A stretch of 24,057 nt of DNA. It comes from Gemmatimonadota bacterium. Lineage in GTDB: Bacteria; Gemmatimonadota; Gemmatimonadetes; Gemmatimonadales; GWC2-71-9. The notes beneath the pieces were generated by a model that worked only from the letters and a program-made list of their open reading frames with translations, was not told the DNA's origin and ran no database searches. The stretch spans positions 1-24,057 of the forward strand of contig QHUE01000039.1 of NCBI GenBank assembly GCA_003221825.1, given 5' to 3'. The position numbers were made by a program, and so were the translations under genes. Positions 16,857-24,057 of this stretch are shown piece after piece (within the stretch, counting starts at the first letter, position 1; each line of letters starts with the position of its first letter).

Positions 16857-17248
16857 CCCGAAGAGGAAACTCCCGGCCAGCGATACCCGGCTCCCGCCTT
16901 GAACACCTCGGCGAACTCGTAGACCCGCTCGAAGTCTTCGAGGCGATCGGTGGGCTGGCTCGCCAGCAATCCCACGTCGATCAGCATGAACACGATCTGC
17001 CCGAAATCCTCGGTGGTATGGACGCCCCAGTGGGTCAGCACGGCGGCCGCCAGCATCCCGAATTGCTCCAACGCGAAGTCGCGGCACGCCCACGCCAGCT
17101 CGACGCCGCTCAGATGGCGGCGCGCCGGCAGACGCGTCTGCGCGAATTCCAGGGCCGCGAGCACGAAGACGTAGGCGCGCTCGTTGTACTTGCCGTCGCG
17201 GCGCCGGAGCTCGGCGAGGGCGGCTTCGAGGGTGGCGACGTCGCTCAT
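16853..17248 (-). CDS. Minf_1886 family protein of unknown function
   Basis: This 131-residue soluble protein (MSDVATLEAALAELRRRDGKYNERAYVF) matches my memory of the Minf_1886 family. Family-type blocks are YVFVLAALEFAQTRL, RHLSGVELAWACRDFALEQFG, VLTHWGVHTTEDFGQIVFMLIDVGLL and RLEDFERVYEFAEVF. There is no signal peptide, membrane segment or obvious catalytic motif, and the fold looks largely helical. No function is known to me. The ATG overlaps the lon stop as ATGA and its own stop overlaps the MEMO start, so it is translated as part of this operon. That argues for a role in a basic cellular process. Confidence 0.8.
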   Translation of the reverse strand: MSDVATLEAALAELRRRDGKYNERAYVFVLAALEFAQTRLPARRHLSGVELAWACRDFALEQFGMLAAAVLTHWGVHTTEDFGQIVFMLIDVGLLASQPTDRLEDFERVYEFAEVFKAGAGYRWPGVSSSG

Positions 17249-19680
17249 CGCCGGGCCTGCCCGGGAGGCGCCGACGGGGCGGGCGGTGCCGACGGCGACG
17301 TCACCACGCGAATGCCACCGGAGCGGCGTGGCTCACGCTCTTCCGGCGCGTCGAGCAGCGCCAATTCGAGCACATCGTCGATCGTTTCCACCAGCTTGAT
17401 ATCGAGCAACTTCTGCACTTCTTCGGGCAAGTCAACGAGGTCGTTCTTGTTCCGTTCGGGCACCAGCACGGATTTCACGCCCGCCCGCGCCGCCGCCGTC
17501 AGCTTCTCCTTGAGCCCGCCGATCGGGAGCACCCGGCCCCGCAGCGTCAGCTCACCCGTCATCGCGACGTCGTGCCGCGACGGCCGGCGGCAGAGCAGCG
17601 ATGCGAGCGCCGCGGCGATCGTAATGCCGGCCGAGGGACCGTCCTTGGGCACCCCACCGGCCGGCACGTGCAAGTGCACGTCCGACTGCGTGAACGCGTC
17701 GAGCGGAATGCCGAGTGCGCCGGCGCGGGCGCGCAGCAGGCTCCAGGCGGCCTGCGCCGATTCCTTCATGACGTCGCCGAGCTGGCCGGTCAGCGTGATC
17801 TGGCCCTTGCCGGGCATCCGGATCGCTTCGATGAACATGATGTCGCCGCCGACCGGCGTCCACGCGAGCCCGGTGGCGACACCGATCTCCGGCGCCCGGC
17901 CCGCGACTTCGCTCTGCACTTTGGGCTGACCGGCGTACTTCTCCAGATTCTTCGTGGAGATTCGCACGTTCGTCGACTTTCCCTCGACGACCTCCAGCGC
18001 GGCCTTGCGGAGCACGCCCTGGATCTCGCGCTCGAGCTGCCGCACGCCCGCTTCCCTGGTGTACTCGGCGATCAGGCGATCGAGCGCTGCATCCGCGATG
18101 TGCGCCCGCTCGGCGTCTTTGCCTTTCCCCAGACCGGTTTCCTTGAGCTGGCGCGGCAGCAGGTAGCGCTTGGCGATCTGCAGCTTCTCCGACGGCGTGT
18201 AGCCGACCAGCGTCAGCTGCTCCATGCGGTCGAGCAGCGGATCGGGAATCGGCACCGTGCTGTTCGCCGTCGCGATGAACATCACGCCGGACAGATCGAA
18301 CGGCACTTCGAGGTAGTGATCGACGAAGGTCGAGTTCTGCGCCGGATCGAGCACCTCGAGCAGCGCGGCCGTGGGATCGCCGCGGACGTCGGCGCCCATC
18401 TTGTCCACCTCGTCCAGCATCAGCACCGGCGTCCGCGTCTCACAGCGCTGCAGCGCGTGGATGATCCGGCCGGGGATCGCGCCGACATACGTACGGCGAT
18501 GGCCGCGCACTTCCGCCTCGTCGCGCACGCCGCCGAGCGAGACGCGCGTGAACTTGCGCCCCAGCGCCTCGGCGATGCTCTGCCCCAGCGACGTCTTGCC
18601 GACGCCCGGCGGTCCCACGAAGCAGAGAATCGAGCCCTTCGCATCGGGATTGAGCGTCCGCACCGCGAGGTACTCGAGAATGCGTTCCTTGATCGTCTTG
18701 AGGTCATAGTGGTCGCGATCGAGAATCTCGCGCGCTGCCTTGAGGTCGAGCCGGTCCTGGGTGACGCGGCTCCACGGCAGCGCCGCGAACACATCGAGGT
18801 AGGTGCGCGCGACCTGGTATTCGGCCGACTGCGGCGACATCTGGCGCAGGCGCTTCAGCTCGCGGTCGGCAACTTTTTTCGCTTCGGCCGAGAGCTGCGC
18901 TTCGTCGAGCCGTTTGCCGAGCTCTTCGAGCTCGTCGTCGCCCTCGCCTTCGCCCAGCTCCTGGCGGATCACCTGCAGCTGCTCGCGCAGCACGTATTCG
19001 CGCTGATTCTGATCGAGGCGGGTCTTCACTTTTTCCTGGATCTGCGTTCCGACCTCCAGCACCTGCAGCTCCTGCATCATGAATTCACCCAGCCGCTCCA
19101 ACCGGTGGGTGACGTCGTCGATCGCGAGCAGCTCGGCTTTGGCGGGCAAGGCGAGGTCCAGGTTCGCGGCGATGAAGTCGGCCAGCTTCCCCGCTTCCGT
19201 GATGCCCGCCAGCACCTCGTGCAGCTCGGCGCCGAGGTAGGGTGCGATGTCGATCACGCGCGAGAACTGCGCGATGACGGTGCGCTTCAGCGCTTCGGTG
19301 CGCGAGTCCTCGAGCAGGTTTTCACTCAGCGGCTCGGAGTCCGCCATCAGCCACTTCTCGCCCTGCGCCACGTTGGTCAGCCGGGCGCGCTCCAGCCCCT
19401 GCACCATGACGCGCACCGAGCCGTCGCCGAGCTTGAGCATCCGCACGATGGTGCCGAGCGTGCCGACGTCGTAGAGCTGGTGCGGGAGGGTGTTCATCAC
19501 CGCGCCTTCGAGCGGCTCCATCCCGCCCATCGACTTCACGACGCCGAGCAGCAGGCGCTTTTCGCCCTGGATGATCTCGTCGATGAGCTGAACGGCTTTG
19601 GGATCAGTGAGAGCCAGCGGCAGGACAACGTGGGGATAAACGACGAGCTGGCCCAGGGGGAGGACCGGCAGGCGCTCCAT
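17245..19680 (-). CDS. lon: ATP-dependent serine protease Lon (endopeptidase La)
   Basis: Lon is an 811-residue cytosolic AAA+ protease that removes damaged and regulatory proteins. It has the N-terminal LON substrate-binding domain (LPVLPLGQLVVYPHVVLPLAL), a coiled-coil region (KTRLDQNQREYVLREQLQVIRQELGE), Walker A GPPGVGKTSLG near residue 355, Walker B VLMLDEVDKMG, and the catalytic dyad Ser683 (DGPSAGIT) and Lys726 (GGLKEK), spaced 43 residues as in E. coli Lon. The C-terminus is short and proline-rich. The ATG shares its A with the TAA of the upstream Hsp20 gene (TAATG), making a chaperone-protease pair under joint translation. The stop overlaps the Minf_1886 start. Confidence 0.97.
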   Translation of the reverse strand: MERLPVLPLGQLVVYPHVVLPLALTDPKAVQLIDEIIQGEKRLLLGVVKSMGGMEPLEGAVMNTLPHQLYDVGTLGTIVRMLKLGDGSVRVMVQGLERARLTNVAQGEKWLMADSEPLSENLLEDSRTEALKRTVIAQFSRVIDIAPYLGAELHEVLAGITEAGKLADFIAANLDLALPAKAELLAIDDVTHRLERLGEFMMQELQVLEVGTQIQEKVKTRLDQNQREYVLREQLQVIRQELGEGEGDDELEELGKRLDEAQLSAEAKKVADRELKRLRQMSPQSAEYQVARTYLDVFAALPWSRVTQDRLDLKAAREILDRDHYDLKTIKERILEYLAVRTLNPDAKGSILCFVGPPGVGKTSLGQSIAEALGRKFTRVSLGGVRDEAEVRGHRRTYVGAIPGRIIHALQRCETRTPVLMLDEVDKMGADVRGDPTAALLEVLDPAQNSTFVDHYLEVPFDLSGVMFIATANSTVPIPDPLLDRMEQLTLVGYTPSEKLQIAKRYLLPRQLKETGLGKGKDAERAHIADAALDRLIAEYTREAGVRQLEREIQGVLRKAALEVVEGKSTNVRISTKNLEKYAGQPKVQSEVAGRAPEIGVATGLAWTPVGGDIMFIEAIRMPGKGQITLTGQLGDVMKESAQAAWSLLRARAGALGIPLDAFTQSDVHLHVPAGGVPKDGPSAGITIAAALASLLCRRPSRHDVAMTGELTLRGRVLPIGGLKEKLTAAARAGVKSVLVPERNKNDLVDLPEEVQKLLDIKLVETIDDVLELALLDAPEEREPRRSGGIRVVTSPSAPPAPSAPPGQARR

Positions 19681-20147
19681 TAGGTCACCCGCACCGATTG
19701 CGCGCCCGAGGAGCGCGGCGGCTGTTTGGCGAGCCGGACCTCCAGAAAGCCGTGCTCGTAAGTCGCCTTGATCGACGCGGGATCGACGACCACCGGGAGC
19801 CTGAAGCGGCGCTCGAACGGCCCGATCTGCACTTCCATCGCGTGATAGTGGCGCTTGCCACTGCCCGGCTGCCGGGTCGTGCGCTCGCCGGCGATCCTCA
19901 GGATCCCGTCGTCCAGCTCGACGCTGAAGTCCACCGCCTGCATCCCGGCGATGTCCATGTGGACGATGAGCTCGTTGTCCGTCTCATAGACGTCGGTGCG
20001 CGGCTTCCACTTGGGTGAGGCGACGAAGCCGACTGGCCGGCCGTGCGCGACTTCGTTGAAATAGACGTCAAGCTCGTCGGCGAGGTGGACCGTGAGAGAA
20101 CCCGACCCGCGGGAGGGACGATTGGGGGGAAGGCCGCTATCACCCAT
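19680..20147 (-). CDS. Hsp20/alpha-crystallin small heat-shock protein
   Basis: The 155-residue protein is a small ATP-independent holdase chaperone. The alpha-crystallin domain runs from about residue 47 to 145: PRTDVYETDNELIVHMDIAGM, FSVELDDGILRIAGER, then FERRFRLPVVVDPASIKATYEHGFLEVRLAK, which contains the L-P-V-V-D and A-x-x-x-x-G-x-L-x-V hallmarks. The C-terminal tail after it (QPPRSSGAQSVRVT) carries VRV rather than a clear IxI motif. It heads the lon operon and overlaps lon by one base. No CIRCE element is visible upstream, so regulation is not evident. Confidence 0.93.
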   Translation of the reverse strand: MGDSGLPPNRPSRGSGSLTVHLADELDVYFNEVAHGRPVGFVASPKWKPRTDVYETDNELIVHMDIAGMQAVDFSVELDDGILRIAGERTTRQPGSGKRHYHAMEVQIGPFERRFRLPVVVDPASIKATYEHGFLEVRLAKQPPRSSGAQSVRVT

Positions 20148-20209
20148 GCGCGATTAAGATAATGCGCGCCGGGGCCGGGCGTGGGGCCCTAAATCACCGA
20201 TTTCGCCCC

Positions 20210-21541
20210 CTATTTGAGGTATTTGGTCCAGATCAGCACCACCCCGCAGCCGGTCGCCACCTGCTGGTATTGCACCGGCGCGCTGGCGGCTCGCGGATAC
20301 ATCTCGACTCCAACGAGGTCCTGGGGCCTGTAGGTGTGCACCTGGTCCCAGTCCGCCAGGAAGCCGTCGATGTAGAGCGCCGCCAGGCACCAGCCGCGGC
20401 CGCCCACCCCCGGGTTCGGCAGCAGCGCCATGAAGTCGGTGTTCCCCTGCCCCCGCACGAGCTGGATCGTCGGGAATGAACTGAGGACGGAGCGCATCGA
20501 CGCCATCCCCACGATTTCCGCCTCGCCGCGAAAGTAGCCGAGACCGCTCCCGGCGCGGCGGCGATCCTCGAAGTCGGCCAACATCCGCGACGGCTGGCCC
20601 AGGACCCGCACCGGCGCGAGGGTCACGGGGAGCGGCCCAAGCGTCACCGCGAGCCAGGCGGTATCGCCCGGCCGTAGATCCACCGCCTGCGCCGCGGGCG
20701 CGCGGCCGATGGCCTGCACATTCACCCACTGCGTGCCGGGCGCGACGCCGCGGATGATGAACCCGCCGTCGGCGCCGATCACGGTGCTCGCGCCTTCGCG
20801 CACCGACACTCGGCCCCCGTAGACCGGCGTCTGCTCGACCGTCGCCGCCTGGCCGCGCAGCACCGCCGGTTGGCGCGCCGGGGCGAGCGCAACCTGGAAA
20901 TCCTGGCGACCGATTCCCCGCGCGCCGAGCTGCAGGTCGAGCAGTCCCGACGAGTCGCGCTGCGCGTAGGCGCGCAACGCGATCTTCATGTCGCGCGCGA
21001 CGCCGCAGGCGTAGTACGTCCCGGTCGAGTCGCTGCGCGCCGTGATCTCGCGCGGCTGGGTCTGCACATTCGTTACATCGGTCTGCACGATCCGGAGCCA
21101 CTGCAGCAGCACGCCGGCGCCAGCGAGACGATCCTGGGTCTTCGCGTCCTGCACGACCCCGAAGATGAGCCCGCTGTCGGCGCGCATCATGAGGTCCTGC
21201 CCGCAGCGGCGCTGCCACAGCGTGGCGAGCGACGGCGTCGCGACTCGCACCGGCAGCGAGTCGTGGCCGGTGATGGTCAGTGGCACGGCGAGGGTGAAGA
21301 GGCCGGCGGAATCGAGACCGGGATGGGAGACCAGGAGGGTGTAGCGCCCAGGGGCGATGCTGTCGAACCGGAAGCGGCCGTTTGCGTCGGTCTGGACGCG
21401 CTGCTCGCTGCCGCGCGCCCAGACATCGGCGCCCCGGAGCGGCGCGTGCAGCAGGCTGTCGAAGACCGTTCCGACAACGGGCCGCTGACCTAGGACGACC
21501 TGGGTGGGAAGCACCAGCAGCACCAGCAACGCGCCACGCAT
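20210..21541 (-). CDS. Secreted carboxypeptidase-regulatory-like / TonB-plug-like protein
   Basis: The 443-residue product has a signal peptide (MRGALLVLLVLPTQVVLG) followed by a carboxypeptidase regulatory-like beta-sandwich (VVGTVFDSLLHAPLRGADVWARG, then GRFRFDSIAPGRYTLLVSHPGLD). A second such domain runs through VYGGRVSVREGASTVIGADGGFIIRGVAPG. The C-terminal part (ALYIDGFLADWDQVHTYRPQDLVGVEMYP, ending CGVVLIWTKYLK) resembles a TonB-receptor plug without a barrel. Such proteins are abundant in Gemmatimonadota, with roles unknown to me. The ATG at 21541 is chosen because it begins the signal peptide; the frame extends upstream into the preceding gene. It probably has its own promoter and lies 62 bp before the Hsp20 gene. 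Confidence 0.82.
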   Translation of the reverse strand: MRGALLVLLVLPTQVVLGQRPVVGTVFDSLLHAPLRGADVWARGSEQRVQTDANGRFRFDSIAPGRYTLLVSHPGLDSAGLFTLAVPLTITGHDSLPVRVATPSLATLWQRRCGQDLMMRADSGLIFGVVQDAKTQDRLAGAGVLLQWLRIVQTDVTNVQTQPREITARSDSTGTYYACGVARDMKIALRAYAQRDSSGLLDLQLGARGIGRQDFQVALAPARQPAVLRGQAATVEQTPVYGGRVSVREGASTVIGADGGFIIRGVAPGTQWVNVQAIGRAPAAQAVDLRPGDTAWLAVTLGPLPVTLAPVRVLGQPSRMLADFEDRRRAGSGLGYFRGEAEIVGMASMRSVLSSFPTIQLVRGQGNTDFMALLPNPGVGGRGWCLAALYIDGFLADWDQVHTYRPQDLVGVEMYPRAASAPVQYQQVATGCGVVLIWTKYLK

Positions 21542-21561
21542 GACGCCCACAATACTTCGGG

Positions 21562-21567
21562 ATTGTA
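21562..21567 (-). promoter_or_regulatory. Possible -10 element TACAAT
   Basis: TACAAT on the minus strand lies about 20 bp before the ATG at 21541, in the 64-bp gap after the upstream gene. No good -35 is seen at the right distance, so this is a weak candidate promoter. Confidence 0.3.
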
Positions 21568-21605
21568 GAGTGAGAAAGGGAACCCCTTCTACTGTATAGA
21601 GCGCG

Positions 21606-22634
21606 CTAATTCTGCTTCTGAGCCCACTCCTGGCGACGCTGCTCCACGGTGCGCGCGAATTCCTGCCGGTTCTTGTTGAACCCCGCTGCGAGCTGGGCGC
21701 TCCAGCCGTACATCGCCCACGGCGCCCGCTGTTGCACAAACGCGAGCAGCTCGTGCACCTTCTTTTCCTTGCCGGAAATCGTTGCGGTGCCGCCGTAACA
21801 GGCGACGATCGCTTCGTACGTCTTGCCCGTCGGAATGAAGTTCACGCTGTGCTTGGTGACCTTCTTGTAGCCCCACAGCACGTCCTGAAAGCGCAGCAGG
21901 TTGACCGTGAAGAACGTCGAGCGAATGAGATATTTGTTCCCGAGGCGCCAGCCGGCCTTGGCCTTCAGCAGTGCGTTGTCGAACTCGTGCTCGGCCGCGA
22001 GCCCGACGCCCATCGGGTCTCCCCACTTCGCGATGCGCTGCGCCAGCGGATGCCGCTCCGGATCGCGCCAGGCGCGCCACGCCGGCAGCGCCTGCCAGGC
22101 GAACAGCAACAGAAACACGATGCCCACAGCGATCACGACGTAACCCGGCCGGCGGAACGAATCGCTGTCCAGATAGAAGGGATAGAACTGGCTGCGCAGC
22201 GCGCGCATCTCCTTGGTGTCGAACAGCTGCTCCTCGAGATCCGCCGTCAACGGCAGGAGCTTCCCCTCCGCCGCCGGCGATTCCCCGCCCGCGGTCCGGA
22301 CGACGAGATAGCGGTCGCCGAAGGCAAGCGCGTTATACGCGCCCGACTCTTCGCGGCCCGTCTCGACGCCGTTTTGTGTGTGGACCGTGTACTGGCGGAT
22401 GCGGGTGTCGATCACCCGCTCGCCGGCGACGCGCGCGTAGTAGCGCGGCGTGGTCTTCACATCGCGGATCGCATCGAGGTCCGCCCGCGCGAGGCGATAG
22501 GGACCGCGCAGGAAGTTCGCGATGTAGCGATGGTCGCTCGTGGCGACGAGGACGCCGCCCCCGAGGACGAGGGTCCACACGATGACGCGACGCAGCGACG
22601 TCGCACGAATGCGCTTGACGATCCAGCTGTCCAT
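21606..22634 (-). CDS. Conserved membrane protein of unknown function (DUF6709-like)
   Basis: The 342-residue protein starts MDSWIVKRIRATSLRRVIVWTLVLGGGVLVATSD, giving an N-terminal transmembrane helix. A soluble region of ~130 residues follows (VKTTPRYYARVAGERVIDTRIRQYTVHTQNGVE), then a second helix (PGYVVIAVGIVFLLLFAWQALPAW) and a cytoplasmic-type C-terminal domain (VNLLRFQDVLWGYKKVTKHSVNFIPTGKTYEAIVACYGG, ending EFARTVEQRRQEWAQKQN). The layout resembles what I remember as DUF6709, a low-certainty match. No catalytic motif is seen. The ATG at 22634 is preceded by GAGGA with 7-nt spacing; the longer open frame upstream crosses the divergent isomerase gene and is rejected. Confidence 0.75.
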   Translation of the reverse strand: MDSWIVKRIRATSLRRVIVWTLVLGGGVLVATSDHRYIANFLRGPYRLARADLDAIRDVKTTPRYYARVAGERVIDTRIRQYTVHTQNGVETGREESGAYNALAFGDRYLVVRTAGGESPAAEGKLLPLTADLEEQLFDTKEMRALRSQFYPFYLDSDSFRRPGYVVIAVGIVFLLLFAWQALPAWRAWRDPERHPLAQRIAKWGDPMGVGLAAEHEFDNALLKAKAGWRLGNKYLIRSTFFTVNLLRFQDVLWGYKKVTKHSVNFIPTGKTYEAIVACYGGTATISGKEKKVHELLAFVQQRAPWAMYGWSAQLAAGFNKNRQEFARTVEQRRQEWAQKQN

Positions 22635-22700
22635 TTGGAGTCCTCGGTGCAGGGCCGGCACACTATAGCGAACGGCATTTCCACAGGCTAGCATAGCGAT
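22635..22700. promoter_or_regulatory. Divergent promoter region
   Basis: This 66-bp gap separates the starts of the membrane-protein gene (minus) and the isomerase lipoprotein gene (plus). TATAGT on the minus strand (about 22664-22669) and TAGCAT on the plus strand (about 22689-22694) are possible -10 boxes. Neither has a convincing -35. Confidence 0.35.
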
Positions 22701-23172
22701 ATGCGATCCTTCCCATCCGCCACCGTGATCGCCCTCACTGCACTGGCCGCGGTGGGGGCCTGTGAGAAGCCGGCGCCAAAGCCCGCCGGCGTCCCCGACT
22801 TCCATAACCCCGCCGATCCCGGCTTCGCGCAGCAGGCGCCCGACTCCTTCCGCGCCCGCTTCAGCACGACCAAGGGCGACTTCGTCATCGTGGTGCACCG
22901 TGCCTGGGCGCCGCACGGCGCCGATCGCTTCTATAACCTCGTGCGCTCCGGGTTCTACGACGGCGTGCGCTTCTTCCGCGTCATTCCCGGCTTCATGGCG
23001 CAGTTCGGCATCCACGGCGATACCGCGGTGACGGCGGCGTGGCGGCCCCGCGTCAGAGGGCGCGCCCAACGGGCGCGGCCCGGATCAGTTTCGGCTCAAT
23101 GTCGAAGGCGAGAAGTATCTCGCCCGTCAGTTCCCCAAGCTCGACACGATCAAGAGCGCTAGGGTCGAATAA
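22701..23172 (+). pseudogene. Cyclophilin-type peptidyl-prolyl isomerase lipoprotein, frame-disrupted with a missing internal block
   Basis: The 5' frame begins MRSFPSATVIALTALAAVGACEKP, with a lipobox at AVGAC, so the protein is an envelope lipoprotein. It continues with the cyclophilin start FSTTKGDFVIVVHRAWAPHGADRFYNLV and FFRVIPGFMAQFGIHGD. It reaches AAWRPRV near 23053 and then leaves frame. A second frame from 23056 gives EGAPNGRGPDQFRLNVEGEK and KLDTIKSARVE, stopping at 23172, which is the known C-terminal pattern of this family. The centre (expected FATAGPxTRTTQLFIN and GFAPFGxVVxGMDVV) is missing, about 65 residues. Uncorrected, the first frame runs on to 23162. The end overlaps the convergent cytochrome gene by 14 nt. 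Confidence 0.85.
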
Positions 23173-23914
23173 GCTGCCGTAGCCTGCCCTGCGCCTCCCC
23201 GTTGGTTGAATCGCGGCGCACGGCTTCGCGGAACGCGGCGATCGCGGCCGTGGTGTCGCCTTTCATCAGGTTGATGTTGGCGCGGAAGGTCGCGAGGTTC
23301 GACGAGGTCGGGAACTGCTCCTCGTTGAGCCGCAGGATCGCGAACGCCTCGTCGAACTTCCCGGCGCGCGCCAGCCGGAACGCCGCGATATCCAGCGTCG
23401 GCTCGCCGAAGTCGTAGGCCGCGCGGCCGTAATAGCGCTCGCGCAGTGCGCGATAGGCGCGCGTCGCCGAATCCGCGCCCGCGGTCTGCGCCGTCTCCTG
23501 AATCAACTGCTCGAGCGACATCGGCCGGCTCACCCCGCGATGGCAGGTCTGGCATGTCACCTCGACATGGCTCGTCATCTGCGCGTGCTCGGGGAGCGTG
23601 TCCAGCCGCCGGTTGATCTCTTCCACCATGCGCATCATCTGCCGGGCCGTCAGCTTGGTGCGCTTCTCGTCCTTCGCGAAATCGAATTGCCCGAGCGGCT
23701 GCCCCTCCTGACCGACGTGGCAGTACTGGCAGCGCACACCGAGCGCGCCGGCGAAGTTGCGCATGATCCCGACGACCTGCATCACCGGCGTGTTCTTCGG
23801 AATGACTTTCACGTTGATGAGCGAGTCCGGCGGGAAGTGGCCCGGGGCCTGGGACACCAGGGCGGCAGGGGCGGTAAGGGCGGCAATGAGAAAGACGACG
23901 GGGCGTGCGTTCAT
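23159..23914 (-). CDS. Diheme c-type cytochrome (reaction-centre cytochrome-subunit-like)
   Basis: The 251-residue exported protein has a signal peptide (MNARPVVFLIAALTAPAALVSQA) and two heme c sites, CQYCH at 62-66 and CQTCH at 121-125. Methionines upstream of each (Met51 in GIMRNFAGALGVRCQYCH, Met93-96 in RQMMRMVEEI) fit the helix-borne axial ligands of the tetraheme cytochrome subunit of photosynthetic reaction centres. Only one two-heme half is present. The C-terminal ~100 residues (FDEAFAILRLNEEQFPTSSNLATFRANINLMKGDTTAAIAAFREAVRRD) look like TPR repeats. Such short versions are common in non-phototrophic Acidobacteria and Gemmatimonadota, so the name does not imply phototrophy. Role is probably periplasmic electron transfer. 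Confidence 0.9.
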   Translation of the reverse strand: MNARPVVFLIAALTAPAALVSQAPGHFPPDSLINVKVIPKNTPVMQVVGIMRNFAGALGVRCQYCHVGQEGQPLGQFDFAKDEKRTKLTARQMMRMVEEINRRLDTLPEHAQMTSHVEVTCQTCHRGVSRPMSLEQLIQETAQTAGADSATRAYRALRERYYGRAAYDFGEPTLDIAAFRLARAGKFDEAFAILRLNEEQFPTSSNLATFRANINLMKGDTTAAIAAFREAVRRDSTNGEAQGRLRQLIRP

Positions 23915-24010
23915 GGCTCAGACTTACGCGATCGCGCGACGCCCCGCCATATCGATTCAGCAAAACCCGACAAATTCCTGACGCGCGTTACATGGCCGCG
24001 AGGAACGTCG

Positions 24011-24043
24011 ACGGTACAGCGTCGCACGTACGGTACAGCGTCG
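24011..24043. repeat. 14-bp direct repeat with 19-bp period
   Basis: ACGGTACAGCGTCG occurs at 24011-24024 and again at 24030-24043, separated by CACGT. It lies upstream of the cytochrome gene, about 100 bp before its start. Exact copies at roughly two helical turns suggest a tandem protein-binding site. The rest of 23915-24057 shows no gene. Confidence 0.7.
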
Positions 24044-24057
24044 GTGTTGAATGGGGA

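Noticed and set aside
17572..19683. A 703-codon open frame on the plus strand opposite lon
   Set aside because: It is antisense to a complete Lon with all catalytic residues; its translation is low-complexity H/R/D/L-rich, as expected for a GC-rich shadow frame.
20148..20209. CIRCE or other heat-shock operator before Hsp20/lon
   Set aside because: No TTAGCACTC-N9-GAGTGCTAA or similar inverted repeat is present in the 62-bp gap.
23159..23914. Evidence of phototrophy from the reaction-centre-like cytochrome
   Set aside because: Only two heme sites are present, no photosynthesis gene is nearby, and such short homologues occur in non-phototrophs.

Overview
The window is GC-rich, densely packed bacterial chromosome, almost all transcribed from the minus strand. 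Gene content and order (tilS-hpt-ftsH-folP-cdaA; lon-Minf_1886-MEMO-nnrD-thiL-plsC-eno-ftsB), diderm features (outer-membrane barrel, lipoproteins, a carboxypeptidase-regulatory/plug-type secreted protein ending CGVVLIWTK) and a diheme cytochrome of the photosynthetic-reaction-centre-subunit type point to Gemmatimonadota or a close relative. This placement is inferred from memory of these families, not from a search.

Layout, left to right. 1-5548 (minus): the 3'-to-5' run cdaA (partial), folP, ftsH, hpt, tilS forms one tight operon covering c-di-AMP synthesis, folate, membrane proteolysis, purine salvage and tRNA-Ile2 lysidine. 5561-6163 (plus): a flavin-reductase-like protein, divergent from tilS with only 12 bp between starts. 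6183-6210: a perfect 28-bp palindrome between convergent genes. 6234-6755 (minus): a small outer-membrane barrel, preceded by an array of GGCGGTCAA-type repeats containing a terminator-like hairpin. 6953-7027 (minus): a CAT-anticodon tRNA just behind an amidohydrolase gene. 7040-19680 (minus): a very long gene train. It begins at Hsp20 and lon and runs through Minf_1886, MEMO, nnrD, thiL, plsC, eno, ftsB, an Ig-like lipoprotein, a multicopper oxidase and the secreted amidohydrolase, largely with overlapping stop/start codons. 20210-22634 (minus): two envelope proteins. 22701-23172 (plus): a peptidyl-prolyl isomerase lipoprotein. 23159-23914 (minus): a diheme c-type cytochrome. No gene-free stretch exceeds 300 bases.

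The most striking anomaly is that four genes (multicopper oxidase, Ig-like lipoprotein, thiL, peptidyl-prolyl isomerase) each consist of a good 5' part and a good 3' part in different frames. In each, a conserved block of roughly 45-70 codons is missing at the junction. Because thiL is normally required and its neighbours look healthy, a recurrent assembly collapse is the leading explanation; real decay is the alternative. A second notable item is a 26-bp perfect palindrome of a widespread-repeat type sitting in frame inside the MEMO-family gene. I did not find a clear new defence or mobile system; most of the window is conserved housekeeping.
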